A DNA stretch of 64,000 bases from Oscillospiraceae bacterium. GTDB taxonomy: Bacteria; Bacillota; Clostridia; Oscillospirales; Oscillospiraceae. This document shows, in pieces, positions 51,601 to 60,417 of this stretch. The notes beneath the pieces were generated by a model. It was not told where the DNA came from, did not search any database, and saw nothing but the letters and a program-made list of their open reading frames with translations. The position numbers and the translations under genes are program-made. How positions within the stretch are numbered: position 1 is the stretch's first letter; every line of letters begins with the position of its first letter. The stretch is from contig JAFQBN010000003.1 of NCBI GenBank assembly GCA_017416685.1, forward strand, positions 83,655 through 147,654. The letters run 5' to 3'.

Positions 51601-53812
51601 TTTTGTTGCTCCCAATCCTGACGGTGATGTGGTCCACGCCTTTGTGCGCCCCAACGGTCAGGCCCAGATTTCCTATGACCGAGGCCGCACCTGGGAGCAT
51701 GTGCATACCATTGACGGCGATATGCAGCAGCCCGGCTGGGCCTACATTGATGAGCACCGTGGCTTTGCCACTTGGGCCTTTGAATCCGCTAAGCTGCGTG
51801 ATACCAAGGGCCAAATGGTCTACTTTGATGCCGGCTGGGATGCCACGCAACCCACTGTAATTCACGAACATTACTACAAGGGCGCCCACGATGGTGGTGA
51901 CCCCTCCAGCAAGCTGCTGCAGAACGGTCAGATCCTGACCATCATGTACGATGCCCACTTCCGCGCTATTGTGGGTAAGTTCATTGACCCCGACGACCCC
52001 GCCTTCCAGCTGCCCGAGCTGTGCAGCGGCGCGGCGGAGTTCACACTGAAGGAGATCACCCCCGACTCTGCCAACCTGACCGTGGGTGACGACCTGCCCT
52101 TCTCCCACACCCTGAACACCACCGCTACCTTCGCCGAGAAGGGCAAGCTGACTGTTACCGCGGCCAACGGCGCCAAGGTGGAGTTTGCCCCCGGCCAGTA
52201 TGGCATCGAGGCCGACAAGGCCACCGAGCTGCGCATGGCCGTTACCAACGGCGCCACCTATGTCAAGGCGTGGCCTGTGGGCGGGATGGAACCCGAGGAT
52301 TGGACTGCTGTGAAGGGCGGAACCGCCACCAACAGCGGCAAAGCCGTCTTTGGCGGCAGTGGTGTGGAACTGGGCGAGGTGAAGGTCACACGCAGAGCCA
52401 CCCTGACTATGGCGAAGAACGAGGAAACCACCACCGGTAAGAGTGCTGTGGCCGGTACGGTTAACCCTGCAGATCTGACCGGACAGTTTACCTGGACCAC
52501 CAGCAATCCCGCCATCGCCACTGTGGATGAGCAGGGAACGGTCAACTTCGTAGGTGCCGGCACGGTCACCATTACCGCTTCTGCCGCCGGTGTCAGCGGC
52601 TCTGTTACCTACAAGGTGGCAGGGGCCCCTGCCGAGATCGTGGGCCGGGGCGAGAAGAAAGTCATCTTTAAGGATGATTTTGAGAATTACACCGTGGGCG
52701 AGAATACGTTCTTTAACGAGATGACCGCCAAGGGTTATGAGGGCATCGCCGGGCAGGAACCCACTGCGGGCCTCAACTACTACAATGTGGTGGAGGAGAA
52801 CGGCAATAAGTACTTGCAGCTGATCTCCAAAAACTCCAAGCAGGCCTGGTTTAAGGTGAACACCCCCATCACCGGTGACTACACCGTGCAGTTTGATTTC
52901 CTGCCCAAGGACGGTAACCCCGACCGATGGATCTACATCACCCTGTGGCAGGACACGGATGTGTACGGCTTTATCCAAATGAACGGTGACCGCTTCCGTA
53001 TCCAGCACAAGGATGCCGGGACCGGTGAGAATACAAATTCCCCAACATTCCTTAGCAACGAGGTTGGCATCTGGAACACCATGAAGATTGCCCGCGTCAA
53101 CGGCGGATTGTATGTTAAAGTGTGGCCCAAGGGTTCTCCTGAGCCCGGCTGGCAGTACAGCGTTCAGGAGGAGGAGCTGCCCACCGATAACACGGCCAAG
53201 CTGCGTATGTCCTTCTACTCCAAGCTTAACGAGGACCACGTCACCCTGCTGGACAACCTGACCATCACCCAGCAGCAGGTCAGCGGTGCCGACGCCATGA
53301 CCGATGTGGGTGCCAACGATTGGTACTACGATGCCGTGGACTATGTCATTGACAACAAGATCATGAGTGGCTACAACGCCTTCACCTTCGGCCCCAACGA
53401 TACCCTGACCCGCGCCATGGTGGTGCAGGTGCTGTACAACAAGGAGGGCCAGCCCGCCCTGAATGGTCAGAAGCACAGCTTCAAGGATGTACCCAGTGAC
53501 CAGTGGTTCAACAACGCCGTCACCTGGGGCAGCAATAAGGGCGTGGTGTCCGGCTACGGCGGCGGCTGGTTCAAGCCCAATGACGCCGTCAGCCTGGAGC
53601 AGGTTGCGGTTATCCTCCACAACTACGCCGGCAAGCCTGCAGGTAACGGCGACATCTCCGGTTTCGGCGCGTGCAGCGACTGGGCCCGGCCCGCCCTGAA
53701 GTGGGCGGTGGAGCAGGGGCTGTTCAAGGGTATGGAGTACGACTCCGTTACCGCCAGCGCCACCCGCGCACAGACCGCTCAGATGCTGATGAATTATCTC
53801 AGCGCCAAATAA
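48611..53812 (+). CDS. Giant secreted SLH-anchored protein with SGNH hydrolase and BNR/sialidase-like domains
   Basis: 1733-aa exported surface protein. Layout by residue: signal peptide 1-34; LamG-like 43-273; Ig-like 275-365; BIG2 370-455; SGNH/DUF4886-type hydrolase 456-680 with the nucleophile Ser in SIGNSYSRD, the block MLQQGVNESG and the Asp/His pair in RDGFHLS; BNR propeller 756-1128 with STDNGKTW, SIDGGDNW and SYDRGRTW; Ig-like about 1135-1250; BIG2 1262-1337; LamG-like 1343-1556; three SLH repeats 1560-1733. The SGNH domain next to a sialidase-like propeller suggests removal of O-acetyl groups from sialic acid before cleavage; this is inference. ATG at 48611 after GAGGAAGGA. SLH end nearly identical to the first giant protein. 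Confidence 0.87.
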   Translation: MKHTMVNKMLSAMLALVLCIGMVPAVATPAAAADLGSKEWVVRNDDFSGYPVGRDTFFRNAKYNGFTEANHGAYGGESYATYGIVEEKGNKMLELVSVNKTGTYFNGPRVSGAHTLTLDLYMPSSTGSSVPGIVLGLFDGMTPGLPGSLLVYIDGGIDIRLVEGITNATTTKTNVTTNMKDAQGNNMKVPLNEWHTIKLSVEPGKFMVKVWKQGEAEPADNAEAGVCVFKNAALSAEVLDRGMMARLQTRNRNQPGVAYAVRMDNFKVTKPYESMMMPAMLYGDPGERVSVDAVFTGQDLAKQQPAPKFNYTFSNPALGKADSTGGLVLGSVGQGTVTVELADMDGNGTGETRQVSLSVGESAAVKAKQPLIKVAETEIGKTRKVELDTKFDLNLAVPGHTITWVSDNEAVATVDQTGLATIKGFGSAKITAIIKDSAGNFTGLIARSTIQVGEQPLRILSIGNSYSRDTFYYLSHLAKLVNQRVEAGYLYLGSATLRMHARNLAKNAAEYSYYKSNPMTGEMEAASGMSSIKSAVESQDWDVIMLQQGVNESGINTTFTADLRYLLDYLADVQPKAKVYWNMTWANEADTKDADFEYLFESNQNLMYNAIVDCLDMFILGEDAEYKADFDGWFPVGAAIQNARATALGDNLTRDGFHLSLQAGRLTAAMTVLKVLFPNADLNKITPEAIKPFLDTDKKDQSSNWPNDPNYNNTEGNLALIRKSVEAACADMTKAPAMLPAPKPITVEETTPDPDDITVGQVNAPLTLHFGDLVVDKAGTIYTTAYECTVHVPTRNTGDYTQDGKEGPGRLKIWKSTDNGKTWDYDNPVLTIDQHEFEEWGITPGLYDRYDRVKAGAGDYTYFVDPRDPNFAIMYYDMDGDGTEDEVLLYTFWVFQYVESGTANSEGTYIMYSIDGGDNWSVPQRVTTQHCPGNGGIKRGDIANFSNGQILVPLYGTPVVAALLLQWDVATQKWVTLSDVKFENYVPEKRTDLNEASFVAPNPDGDVVHAFVRPNGQAQISYDRGRTWEHVHTIDGDMQQPGWAYIDEHRGFATWAFESAKLRDTKGQMVYFDAGWDATQPTVIHEHYYKGAHDGGDPSSKLLQNGQILTIMYDAHFRAIVGKFIDPDDPAFQLPELCSGAAEFTLKEITPDSANLTVGDDLPFSHTLNTTATFAEKGKLTVTAANGAKVEFAPGQYGIEADKATELRMAVTNGATYVKAWPVGGMEPEDWTAVKGGTATNSGKAVFGGSGVELGEVKVTRRATLTMAKNEETTTGKSAVAGTVNPADLTGQFTWTTSNPAIATVDEQGTVNFVGAGTVTITASAAGVSGSVTYKVAGAPAEIVGRGEKKVIFKDDFENYTVGENTFFNEMTAKGYEGIAGQEPTAGLNYYNVVEENGNKYLQLISKNSKQAWFKVNTPITGDYTVQFDFLPKDGNPDRWIYITLWQDTDVYGFIQMNGDRFRIQHKDAGTGENTNSPTFLSNEVGIWNTMKIARVNGGLYVKVWPKGSPEPGWQYSVQEEELPTDNTAKLRMSFYSKLNEDHVTLLDNLTITQQQVSGADAMTDVGANDWYYDAVDYVIDNKIMSGYNAFTFGPNDTLTRAMVVQVLYNKEGQPALNGQKHSFKDVPSDQWFNNAVTWGSNKGVVSGYGGGWFKPNDAVSLEQVAVILHNYAGKPAGNGDISGFGACSDWARPALKWAVEQGLFKGMEYDSVTASATRAQTAQMLMNYLSAK

Positions 53813-53840
53813 TTATTCTGCTTTCTTCCTGTGTTTCCTT

Positions 53841-53878
53841 GCAAGACCCCGCAGTCCAAACGGACTGCGGGGTCTTGC
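53841..53878. terminator. Terminator after the second SLH protein gene
   Basis: 17-bp perfect stem (53841-53857 / 53862-53878), core CCCGCAGTCC as in the terminator at 47493-47530. Confidence 0.85.
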
Positions 53879-53949
53879 GCCGTATTACTTGAAAAAAACA
53901 GTGGTTTATGATACATTGATGTCAATACAAACACCGGGAGTGATACGGT

Positions 53950-54705
53950 ATGTATAACTTTTTTGTGGATGAGAGCGCGCGCATAGGCGGCAGCTTCAAA
54001 ATCAGCGGAAAGGATCATAATCACATCTGCAACGTGCTGCGCATGCAGGTGGGAGATATCTTTCTGGTCAGCTGCGGCGGCACCAGCAGCCTGTGCCGTG
54101 TGACACAGATGGGTGAAGATACTGTGGAAGCGGAAATTGTGGAGGAAGACTACCGGAATACGGAGCTTTCCGTGCGGTTTTACCTGTTTCAGGGTCTGCC
54201 CAAAGGGGACAAGCTGGAACTCATTATCCAGAAAACTGTGGAGCTGGGCGTGGCGGGTATCATTCCGGTGGAGATGAGCCGCTGTGTGATGAAGCTGGAC
54301 GACAAGAAGAAAAAATCCAAGAGGGAGCGCTGGCAGGCCATTGCGGAGAGTGCTGCCAAGCAGAGCAAGCGCAATGTGATCCCCGAGGTTTTCGACGTAC
54401 TGACCTACAGGCAGGCTATAGAACGGGCGGCCGAACTGGATCTGTTCCTTGTTCCTTACGAAAACGAGCGGGGCATGGTCGCCACCCGCGAGGCGCTGGG
54501 CCGTATCAAACCCGGCATGTCCGTAGGCATTCTCATCGGCCCGGAGGGCGGCTTTGATGAGAAGGAAATCGAGCTGGCCCGCACGGGGGGCGCGGCGGTG
54601 GTTTCCCTTGGACAGCGCACCCTGCGGGCGGAAACGGCGGCAGTGACGGCGGTGGCTATGGGAATGCTGCACGTGGAAATGGAGTTGGACGGTGACGGGC
54701 AGTGA
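53950..54705 (+). CDS. rsmE: 16S rRNA (uracil-1498-N3)-methyltransferase
   Basis: 251-aa SPOUT-class methyltransferase that methylates U1498 of 16S rRNA using SAM. N-terminal PUA-like part (HICNVLRMQVGDIF) and the C-terminal trefoil-knot domain with LPKGDKLELIIQKTVELGV, AAKQSKRNVIPEV, GILIGPEGGFDEKE and SLGQRTLRAETAA. ATG at 53950. Overlaps the next rRNA methyltransferase gene by four bases, forming a two-gene ribosome-modification operon. Confidence 0.96.
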   Translation: MYNFFVDESARIGGSFKISGKDHNHICNVLRMQVGDIFLVSCGGTSSLCRVTQMGEDTVEAEIVEEDYRNTELSVRFYLFQGLPKGDKLELIIQKTVELGVAGIIPVEMSRCVMKLDDKKKKSKRERWQAIAESAAKQSKRNVIPEVFDVLTYRQAIERAAELDLFLVPYENERGMVATREALGRIKPGMSVGILIGPEGGFDEKEIELARTGGAAVVSLGQRTLRAETAAVTAVAMGMLHVEMELDGDGQ

Positions 54706-56063
54706 AGACATTACCGGCTGAATTTGTACAGCGCATGAAGCGGCTGCTGGGTGAGGAGGAATACCGCCTTTACGAGGCGTCCTTTGACCAAAGCGCGGTA
54801 CGTGCGTTCCGTGTCAATACGGAAAAAATATCCGTGGAGGAGTTTGCTGAGATCGACCCGTTTTCCTCCGAACACATCCCCTATGTGGAGACCGGATTTT
54901 ACCTCAACTACGATAAAGTGGGCAACCACCCCTTCCACCACGCGGGGATGATCTACGTGCAGGACCCCGGTGCCATGGCTACGGCGGAGTGTCTGGAGAT
55001 CCAACCCGATTGGTGGATTTTGGACCTGTGCGCCGCCCCGGGCGGCAAAAGCAGCCAATTGAGAAACAAACTGGGGGAGGACGGTGTGCTGATCGCCAAC
55101 GAAATTGTTCCATCCCGGTGTAAGATCCTGACGGGGAATGTGGAACGGCTGGGATTTCGCAACACCGCCACCACCTGTCTGGACCCGGGGCGCATTGCAC
55201 AGCTGTTCCCGGAGACCTTCGACATGATCATGGTGGATGCGCCCTGCTCCGGTGAGGGTATGTTCCGCAAAGACGATACCGCTGTCAGCGAGTGGAGCGT
55301 GGAAAACGTGCTGCACTGCGCGCAGCGGCAGAAGGGCATTTTGGAGCAGGCGGCCGCGGCCCTGCGCCCGGGAGGATATATTGTCTACGCCACATGTACC
55401 TTCTCGCCGGAGGAAAATGAGATGGTGGTGGACGACTTCTTGCAGAAAAATCCGGACTTTGAACTGATTCCGGTGCGTGATGCCGTTAAAAACCATACCG
55501 ACGACGGAATCAGCTACGACGGCTGCACCTGCCAAACACTTCACTATGCGCGGAGATTTTACCCCCATAAGAGCAGGGGAGAGGGGCAGTTTATGGCGGT
55601 ACTCCGCGACAGGCGGCCCTGTGTGCCGCGGTCAGTTCCGGCAAAAAAGCAGACGGGGAAAGTTGACCCGGTCGTGGTGGAGTTTCTGAACGAGACCCTT
55701 GTGGATTATGACCCGGAGCAGCTGTCCGTGTACAACGGCAATCCCGTTTACGCCGCCCCTGCGGCGGTGATGGACAAGAAGGCTGCCTTTTCCTGCGGTG
55801 TGACCATCGGAGAGATCCGGAAAAATTACGTCCAGCCCCATCACCAGTTTTTTATGGCGATGGGCAGACAGTTCAAGCGGAAAATCGAACTTACCCCCGA
55901 CAGCCCGGAACTGGAGCGGTACCTCCACGGGGAAGAGATCGCGGTGGACTGCGAAAACGGCTGGGCTGTGGTGACCACCAACGGCTGCACTGTGGGCGGT
56001 GTGAAGGTATCCAATGGTCGGGCCAAGAACCACTATCCCAAAGGACTGAGAAAACTGACGTAA
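54702..56063 (+). CDS. RsmF/NOL1-NOP2-Sun family rRNA (cytosine-C5)-methyltransferase
   Basis: 453-aa SAM-dependent m5C methyltransferase acting on rRNA. SAM-binding motif DLCAAPGGKSSQL (about 110-122), catalytic Cys pair in VDAPCSGEGMFRKD (about 180) and YATCTFSPEENE (about 230); the C-terminal domain (about 330-450) contains the PUA-like RNA-binding fold of the RsmF/YebU subgroup. The start is GTG at 54702, overlapping the rsmE stop (GTGA). Often annotated RsmF; target site not certain. Confidence 0.93.
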   Translation: MKTLPAEFVQRMKRLLGEEEYRLYEASFDQSAVRAFRVNTEKISVEEFAEIDPFSSEHIPYVETGFYLNYDKVGNHPFHHAGMIYVQDPGAMATAECLEIQPDWWILDLCAAPGGKSSQLRNKLGEDGVLIANEIVPSRCKILTGNVERLGFRNTATTCLDPGRIAQLFPETFDMIMVDAPCSGEGMFRKDDTAVSEWSVENVLHCAQRQKGILEQAAAALRPGGYIVYATCTFSPEENEMVVDDFLQKNPDFELIPVRDAVKNHTDDGISYDGCTCQTLHYARRFYPHKSRGEGQFMAVLRDRRPCVPRSVPAKKQTGKVDPVVVEFLNETLVDYDPEQLSVYNGNPVYAAPAAVMDKKAAFSCGVTIGEIRKNYVQPHHQFFMAMGRQFKRKIELTPDSPELERYLHGEEIAVDCENGWAVVTTNGCTVGGVKVSNGRAKNHYPKGLRKLT

Positions 56064-56128
56064 GAACGGTGTCTGAATGGACGTTGCCCATTCGGGTGAC
56101 GGAAGACAACGAGATGTTTGTTATGTAA

Positions 56129-56172
56129 AAAACACGTCCCACAGCCAATCAGCTGTGGGACGTGTTTTTTTG
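56129..56172. terminator. Bidirectional terminator after the rRNA methyltransferase operon
   Basis: 17-bp perfect stem (56129-56145 / 56152-56168) with an A run before and a T run after, between convergent genes. Confidence 0.92.
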
Positions 56173-56182
56173 ATTGTACGGT

Positions 56183-59100
56183 TTAACGGCTGACGCTGAT
56201 GCCTACCACGCCGAGGATCACCTCGTTGGCGATGGCCTCGACCTTGATAGAGGCCAGCTCCTTATTGGGGTTGATGCGGATGCGCTTGACGGTGGCGTGG
56301 TTGAAGTTGCTGATGTAGAGATTTTCCGCCTGAGTGGTCAGGGCGGAGGTCATCCAGTCATCGATGCTGATGGGATAGACCAGAGAGGTATCCTCGGTGG
56401 TGCCGTCGGCATAGGTGACGGTGAAGCGGACATTCTCTACGCCGGTGTGCATCCAGTAGGTGCTGGCGATGAAGCACACGGCGACCTCCTGACCCTTGCC
56501 GGTCAGGGGGAAGGTGGTGGCGGTGGGGAAGCGGTCATAGATGGACACGCAGGCCAGGTTGTCACCCTCGGCCGGGGTGTTGAAGGGGATGCCGGAGCGG
56601 GAGACGACGGTGCCGCCGCAGCTGCGCAGGCCGGAGTCATCCACGTGCAGACCGCGGTGGCCCCACTGGCTCCAGTTGTGGGCGGCGCGGCCGTTCTTGA
56701 ACAGGCGCATTGCAAAGCCCTCGGGCAGGGGGTGCAGGTAGACCTGCTTGTGCAGCTCGGTGGTGCTGCAGTTGAAGAATTCGGAGATATCTACGGGGGT
56801 GAAGGGCTTATCCTCCAGCGGGGTCTCCTCGACATCTTCCGCCGCGATGTCGTAATCGGCGGCCAGCCAGGCATCGTACTGTCCGGCGCTCACGCGCAGG
56901 AACAGGGTGTGGTCGCCGGCGGCGTCTTTAGCGGTGGCATAGACTTTACTGCCCACGATGGAGATGTCCTCCAGAGTCTCGGACACGTCGTAAACTTCGG
57001 TCAGGGTGCCACCCTTGACCTGGGCCACCAGGCGGCTGCCGGCCAGAACGGTGTCGGCGACGGACACGGTGGGGATGGGGCGCTTGCCGTGAATGACACG
57101 CAGCTGGAACTTGCCCGTCTTGTCGGCCTTGACGATAATAAAGCTGTTGTTGACGCCGGCCTCGATCTCATAGGGGACGACCTCGCCGTCCAGCAGGACC
57201 AGCTCCACATCGGCTGCACGCATGGGGATGCGGAAACGCTTGGTCTCGGTGCGGTCGCAGTGGACATTGAAGGTCTCTTCATTGCCGCGGCGGTGGTAGT
57301 GCAGGGCGATGTCCTGCAGGGTCAGGCTGGCATGCTCCCACTCGGAGGGCAGGCCGGGCTGGATGTGGACGTAACCCTCCACAGCGTTGATGCGGATACC
57401 GAACAGACCCTCCATGACCATGCGCAGGTACATGCTGGAGGTATCGGTGAAGTCGGAGTCACCCAAGTCGGAGGTGCAGCGGTTGGACTGGATATGGGGG
57501 GCCATGCCGGGGTTGCGGCCGGTGAAGAAGCAGTCGGTCACGCCGTCCAGCAGCTTTTTGCCCTGCTCCTTCAGGCCGACCTGGAAGTAGGCCAGAGCCA
57601 GATGGCAGTTCTCCGAGGGGAACAGGCCGCAGCTGGAGTACTGCTTGGGCAGCCAGGTGGAGGAGTAGGACAGGCGGCCGCCGCGGCCGGGGGTGGTAAT
57701 GCTCTTGAGGTGCTTTTCGGTGTAGCGCAGGGTGCGGTACGCCTTACGGTGGTCCACCATGAAGGAGTCGATGGGGTGGTAGACGGTGGGCAGCTCCAGC
57801 GCGGGGTGGAGCAGGCGGTTGCCGACGGTGTCCAGACTTTCGGCATAGACACCCTCCTGGGGCATCCACAGCTTTTCCTCCATGGCTTTTTTAATCTTGT
57901 CAGCGCGTTCGGCAAAGCGCTTGCCGTCCCGGCCGATCTTCTCAGCGATCCGGGACAGCTCCAGGTTGGCCCGGTAGTTGTAGGCCGTGGCCTGAGTGCA
58001 GCCGGCGCCGTTGTAGTTGTGGCCGTCGGAGATCCAGGTGTTCAGCATGCTCTGATACAGACCGTCGTTGTCGGGGTCGAAGACGCGGGTCTCGAAGTCC
58101 ACCATGGCGCACATATCGTCAAAGTGCTTGGCGGCGAAGTCGAAGTTGCCGGACCACTCGATGTAGTACAGCATCATGTCCAGGGCGCACTCCTGCATGT
58201 TGTAGGGGCCGTACAGCGGCTCGCCCTTGGGACCGAAGTAGGCGGGCAGACGGCCCACGGCATTTTCGATGGTGGAGCGGGAAGCGGAGTAACCCTTCTG
58301 ACCCTCGGGAATGACGGGGTTGGTATCGTGAACTACCTTTTCGTCCTTGGGGTCACCGTGGGTGATGTAGCTGGTCCACATATCGATGGTCTTTTCCACC
58401 CGCTCGTTCCAGTGCATGGCGGTGGGGGCGTACCAGTTGCGCCAGCCCAGGTAGGGGTTGTGGTAGGCGAAGGCACCGTGGTTAAAGGCGTCCTTATGCC
58501 AGGAGGCGTCCAGAGCGATGACGTTGGGCACCACGGTCAGGTCCATGGGGTGATCGGGGGTGTTCACGTCGATGCAGGCAAACTTGGCATAGATCTGGGA
58601 CTTGATGTAGGCGATGGGGTCGTCCATGGCCAGCCAGCGGTCCAGCACGGACTCGTCCTCGTCCCGGATGGCGATGATGTAGCCGTCCAGAGTCTGACCC
58701 GGCTCGATGGGGGCGGAGATCTTGACCACCTGATCGTCTTCGTTTTCCGCTTCGCTGCCCAGGAAGACACTGGGGTAGATGTCGGCCATGGCCTTGGCAG
58801 AGCCGATGCTGAAGTCGGCGGGGAAGCTGGTGGCTACCCGCATGGTCTTGCCGTCGGTGTGCTTGATGAGGGCGCGGTTGGTGCCGAGTTCCACGGTATT
58901 GCCCTTGGTATTGTCGGCGGTAAAGTAGCGGCGGGGTTCGCCCTTCATCTCAAAGCGGCCCTGCATCTCGGTGATGCCGCCGAAGCCGGCGGCGAAGAAG
59001 CACCGCTGGTTGGTGGTGATGCGGTAGTGGACCAGATAGCCGTCCTCGGGCAGGAGGGGGTAGGCTTCGATCTTCACATCCACGTCGGGGAACCAGGAGG

Positions 59101-59461
59101 AGATCTGGCTCAGTTCGTACTCCATCCAGCCGTTTTTGAACTCGGCCAGTACATCCTCGGAGTTATGGAACCAGCGGGAGGTCTGGTCGATCTTGTCGGT
59201 GTAGTAGAAGCCGAAGGGGCGGCCGGGGGTGATGGCAAGACCGCTGACCAGCACGCCGGACTTCTCCTGATAGGTGACGGGGTTCACTGCCCAGTCGGTG
59301 ACGGCACCCATGAACTGGGGGGTGTCACCGGCAAAGGTGAAGAAACGGGCAGTGTTGTCATCGTTTTTGTGGGAACCGTAAAGAGTGCGGTTGAACAGCT
59401 CGCAGCTGCCGTTGATGGCATAGCCGTTTTCTGTTGGGGTATAGTGGGTTTTGGGATCCAT
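56183..59461 (-). CDS. Large (alpha/alpha)6-barrel glycosidase-like protein, DUF4450-like
   Basis: 1092 aa, no signal peptide, so cytoplasmic by default. N-terminal beta-sandwich part (about 1-270), then a six-hairpin helical barrel (about 300-700) with conserved-looking blocks GWRNWYAPTAMHWNERV, GPYNMQECALDMMLYYIEWSG, DPDNDGLYQSMLNTWISDGHNYNG and SSCGLFPSENCHLALAYF, and C-terminal beta domains (about 700-1092) with a jelly-roll-like end. This order is that of GH94/GH95-like glycosidases and of proteins annotated DUF4450; no catalytic residue can be assigned with confidence. The ATG at 59461 has GGAGGAG 8-9 nt upstream. Monocistronic with its own promoter; likely acts on an imported glycan in the same metabolic context as the GH20 enzymes. 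Confidence 0.8.
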   Translation of the reverse strand: MDPKTHYTPTENGYAINGSCELFNRTLYGSHKNDDNTARFFTFAGDTPQFMGAVTDWAVNPVTYQEKSGVLVSGLAITPGRPFGFYYTDKIDQTSRWFHNSEDVLAEFKNGWMEYELSQISSWFPDVDVKIEAYPLLPEDGYLVHYRITTNQRCFFAAGFGGITEMQGRFEMKGEPRRYFTADNTKGNTVELGTNRALIKHTDGKTMRVATSFPADFSIGSAKAMADIYPSVFLGSEAENEDDQVVKISAPIEPGQTLDGYIIAIRDEDESVLDRWLAMDDPIAYIKSQIYAKFACIDVNTPDHPMDLTVVPNVIALDASWHKDAFNHGAFAYHNPYLGWRNWYAPTAMHWNERVEKTIDMWTSYITHGDPKDEKVVHDTNPVIPEGQKGYSASRSTIENAVGRLPAYFGPKGEPLYGPYNMQECALDMMLYYIEWSGNFDFAAKHFDDMCAMVDFETRVFDPDNDGLYQSMLNTWISDGHNYNGAGCTQATAYNYRANLELSRIAEKIGRDGKRFAERADKIKKAMEEKLWMPQEGVYAESLDTVGNRLLHPALELPTVYHPIDSFMVDHRKAYRTLRYTEKHLKSITTPGRGGRLSYSSTWLPKQYSSCGLFPSENCHLALAYFQVGLKEQGKKLLDGVTDCFFTGRNPGMAPHIQSNRCTSDLGDSDFTDTSSMYLRMVMEGLFGIRINAVEGYVHIQPGLPSEWEHASLTLQDIALHYHRRGNEETFNVHCDRTETKRFRIPMRAADVELVLLDGEVVPYEIEAGVNNSFIIVKADKTGKFQLRVIHGKRPIPTVSVADTVLAGSRLVAQVKGGTLTEVYDVSETLEDISIVGSKVYATAKDAAGDHTLFLRVSAGQYDAWLAADYDIAAEDVEETPLEDKPFTPVDISEFFNCSTTELHKQVYLHPLPEGFAMRLFKNGRAAHNWSQWGHRGLHVDDSGLRSCGGTVVSRSGIPFNTPAEGDNLACVSIYDRFPTATTFPLTGKGQEVAVCFIASTYWMHTGVENVRFTVTYADGTTEDTSLVYPISIDDWMTSALTTQAENLYISNFNHATVKRIRINPNKELASIKVEAIANEVILGVVGISVSR

Positions 59462-59571
59462 AAAATCTCCTCCTCTTGAACATAACGGATTGTCCATAAA
59501 AAACATCAAATCATCCATAAAGTGCGGAAAAACGGGGAAAACCCCCGTAATATTTGGGGTTTCTTGCTTGG

Positions 59572-59600
59572 AGCATAACACAGAACCCGTGAAAACACAA
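59572..59600 (-). promoter_or_regulatory. Promoter of the (alpha/alpha)6 glycosidase-like gene
   Basis: Minus strand TTGTGT (plus 59595-59600), 17 bases, TATGCT (59572-59577); a 110-base leader follows with a small hairpin (about 59533-59562). Confidence 0.6.
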
Positions 59601-59663
59601 GAGATTTGGAAGAAATGGCTATATAAATTTTTGGGCTGAGCATGCAGAAAACACATATGACGA

Positions 59664-59703
59664 AAGGCTGCCTGAGTAGAAGAAGTTCCATTCAGGCAGC
59701 CTT
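59664..59703 (-). terminator. Terminator of pflB-pflA
   Basis: 12-bp perfect stem (59664-59675 / 59692-59703) with a 16-base loop after the pflA stop; weak T content downstream. Confidence 0.65.
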
Positions 59704-59712
59704 GCATATCGA

Positions 59713-60417
59713 TTATGTAGGCTGTGCCAAGTGGGCATTCAGCGCAGCCATGGTTTCCGCGGAGGGTTCGGGGGTGTTTTCCAAGGGGAAGGGGATATCC
59801 AGCGCCTCGTATTTGGTGTGGCACAGCTTGCGGAAGGGGAGCAGCTCCACCTTGTCCACACAGGGGTGGGCGTCCCGGATTTGGGCCAAGGCACGGATGT
59901 TATCCTCGGTATCGTTCAGGGTGGGGATGATGACCTGCCGCAGGGTGGTGGGAATGTTTCGCTCGTTCAACAGGTTGAGAAAGTCCAGCACCGGGGCGAG
60001 AGCGCAGCCAACATGGGCGCGATAATCGGCATCGTTGGTGTACTTGATGTCCAGCAGCACCCGGTCGGTGACGGAGAGCAGGTCCCGCACATCGGCGTTC
60101 AGCACGCAGCCGGAGGTGTCCAAACAAGTATGGATACCCTGCGCCCTGCACAGGGAGAACAGTTCGCTCACCTCTGCCGCCTGCAGCAGTGGCTCGCCGC
60201 CGGAGACGGTGATGCCGCCCTCGGAGCCGAAATACTCCCTGTATCGCCCGGCGCGATTGGCCAATTCTTGGACGGAAAACTCCTTGCCGCCTGCAAAGTC
60301 CCAAGTGTCGGGATTGTGGCAGCACTTGCACCGCAGGGGGCATCCTTGTGCGAACACCACAAAGCGCACGCCGGGCCCGTCGAGCGTCCCGAGGGACTGG
60401 ATGGAATGGACCTGCAT
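59713..60417 (-). CDS. pflA: Pyruvate formate-lyase activating enzyme
   Basis: 234-aa radical SAM enzyme that installs the glycyl radical on PflB. The 4Fe-4S cysteine motif CPLRCKCC (CxxxCxxC, about residues 27-34) is followed by CHNPDTW; GGITVSGGEPLLQ binds SAM; CLDTSGC and LLDIKYTN are further family blocks. The ATG at 60417 shares one base with the pflB stop (TGATG), so the genes are translationally coupled; this start is preferred over the GTG one codon upstream. Second gene of the operon. Confidence 0.96.
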   Translation of the reverse strand: MQVHSIQSLGTLDGPGVRFVVFAQGCPLRCKCCHNPDTWDFAGGKEFSVQELANRAGRYREYFGSEGGITVSGGEPLLQAAEVSELFSLCRAQGIHTCLDTSGCVLNADVRDLLSVTDRVLLDIKYTNDADYRAHVGCALAPVLDFLNLLNERNIPTTLRQVIIPTLNDTEDNIRALAQIRDAHPCVDKVELLPFRKLCHTKYEALDIPFPLENTPEPSAETMAALNAHLAQPT

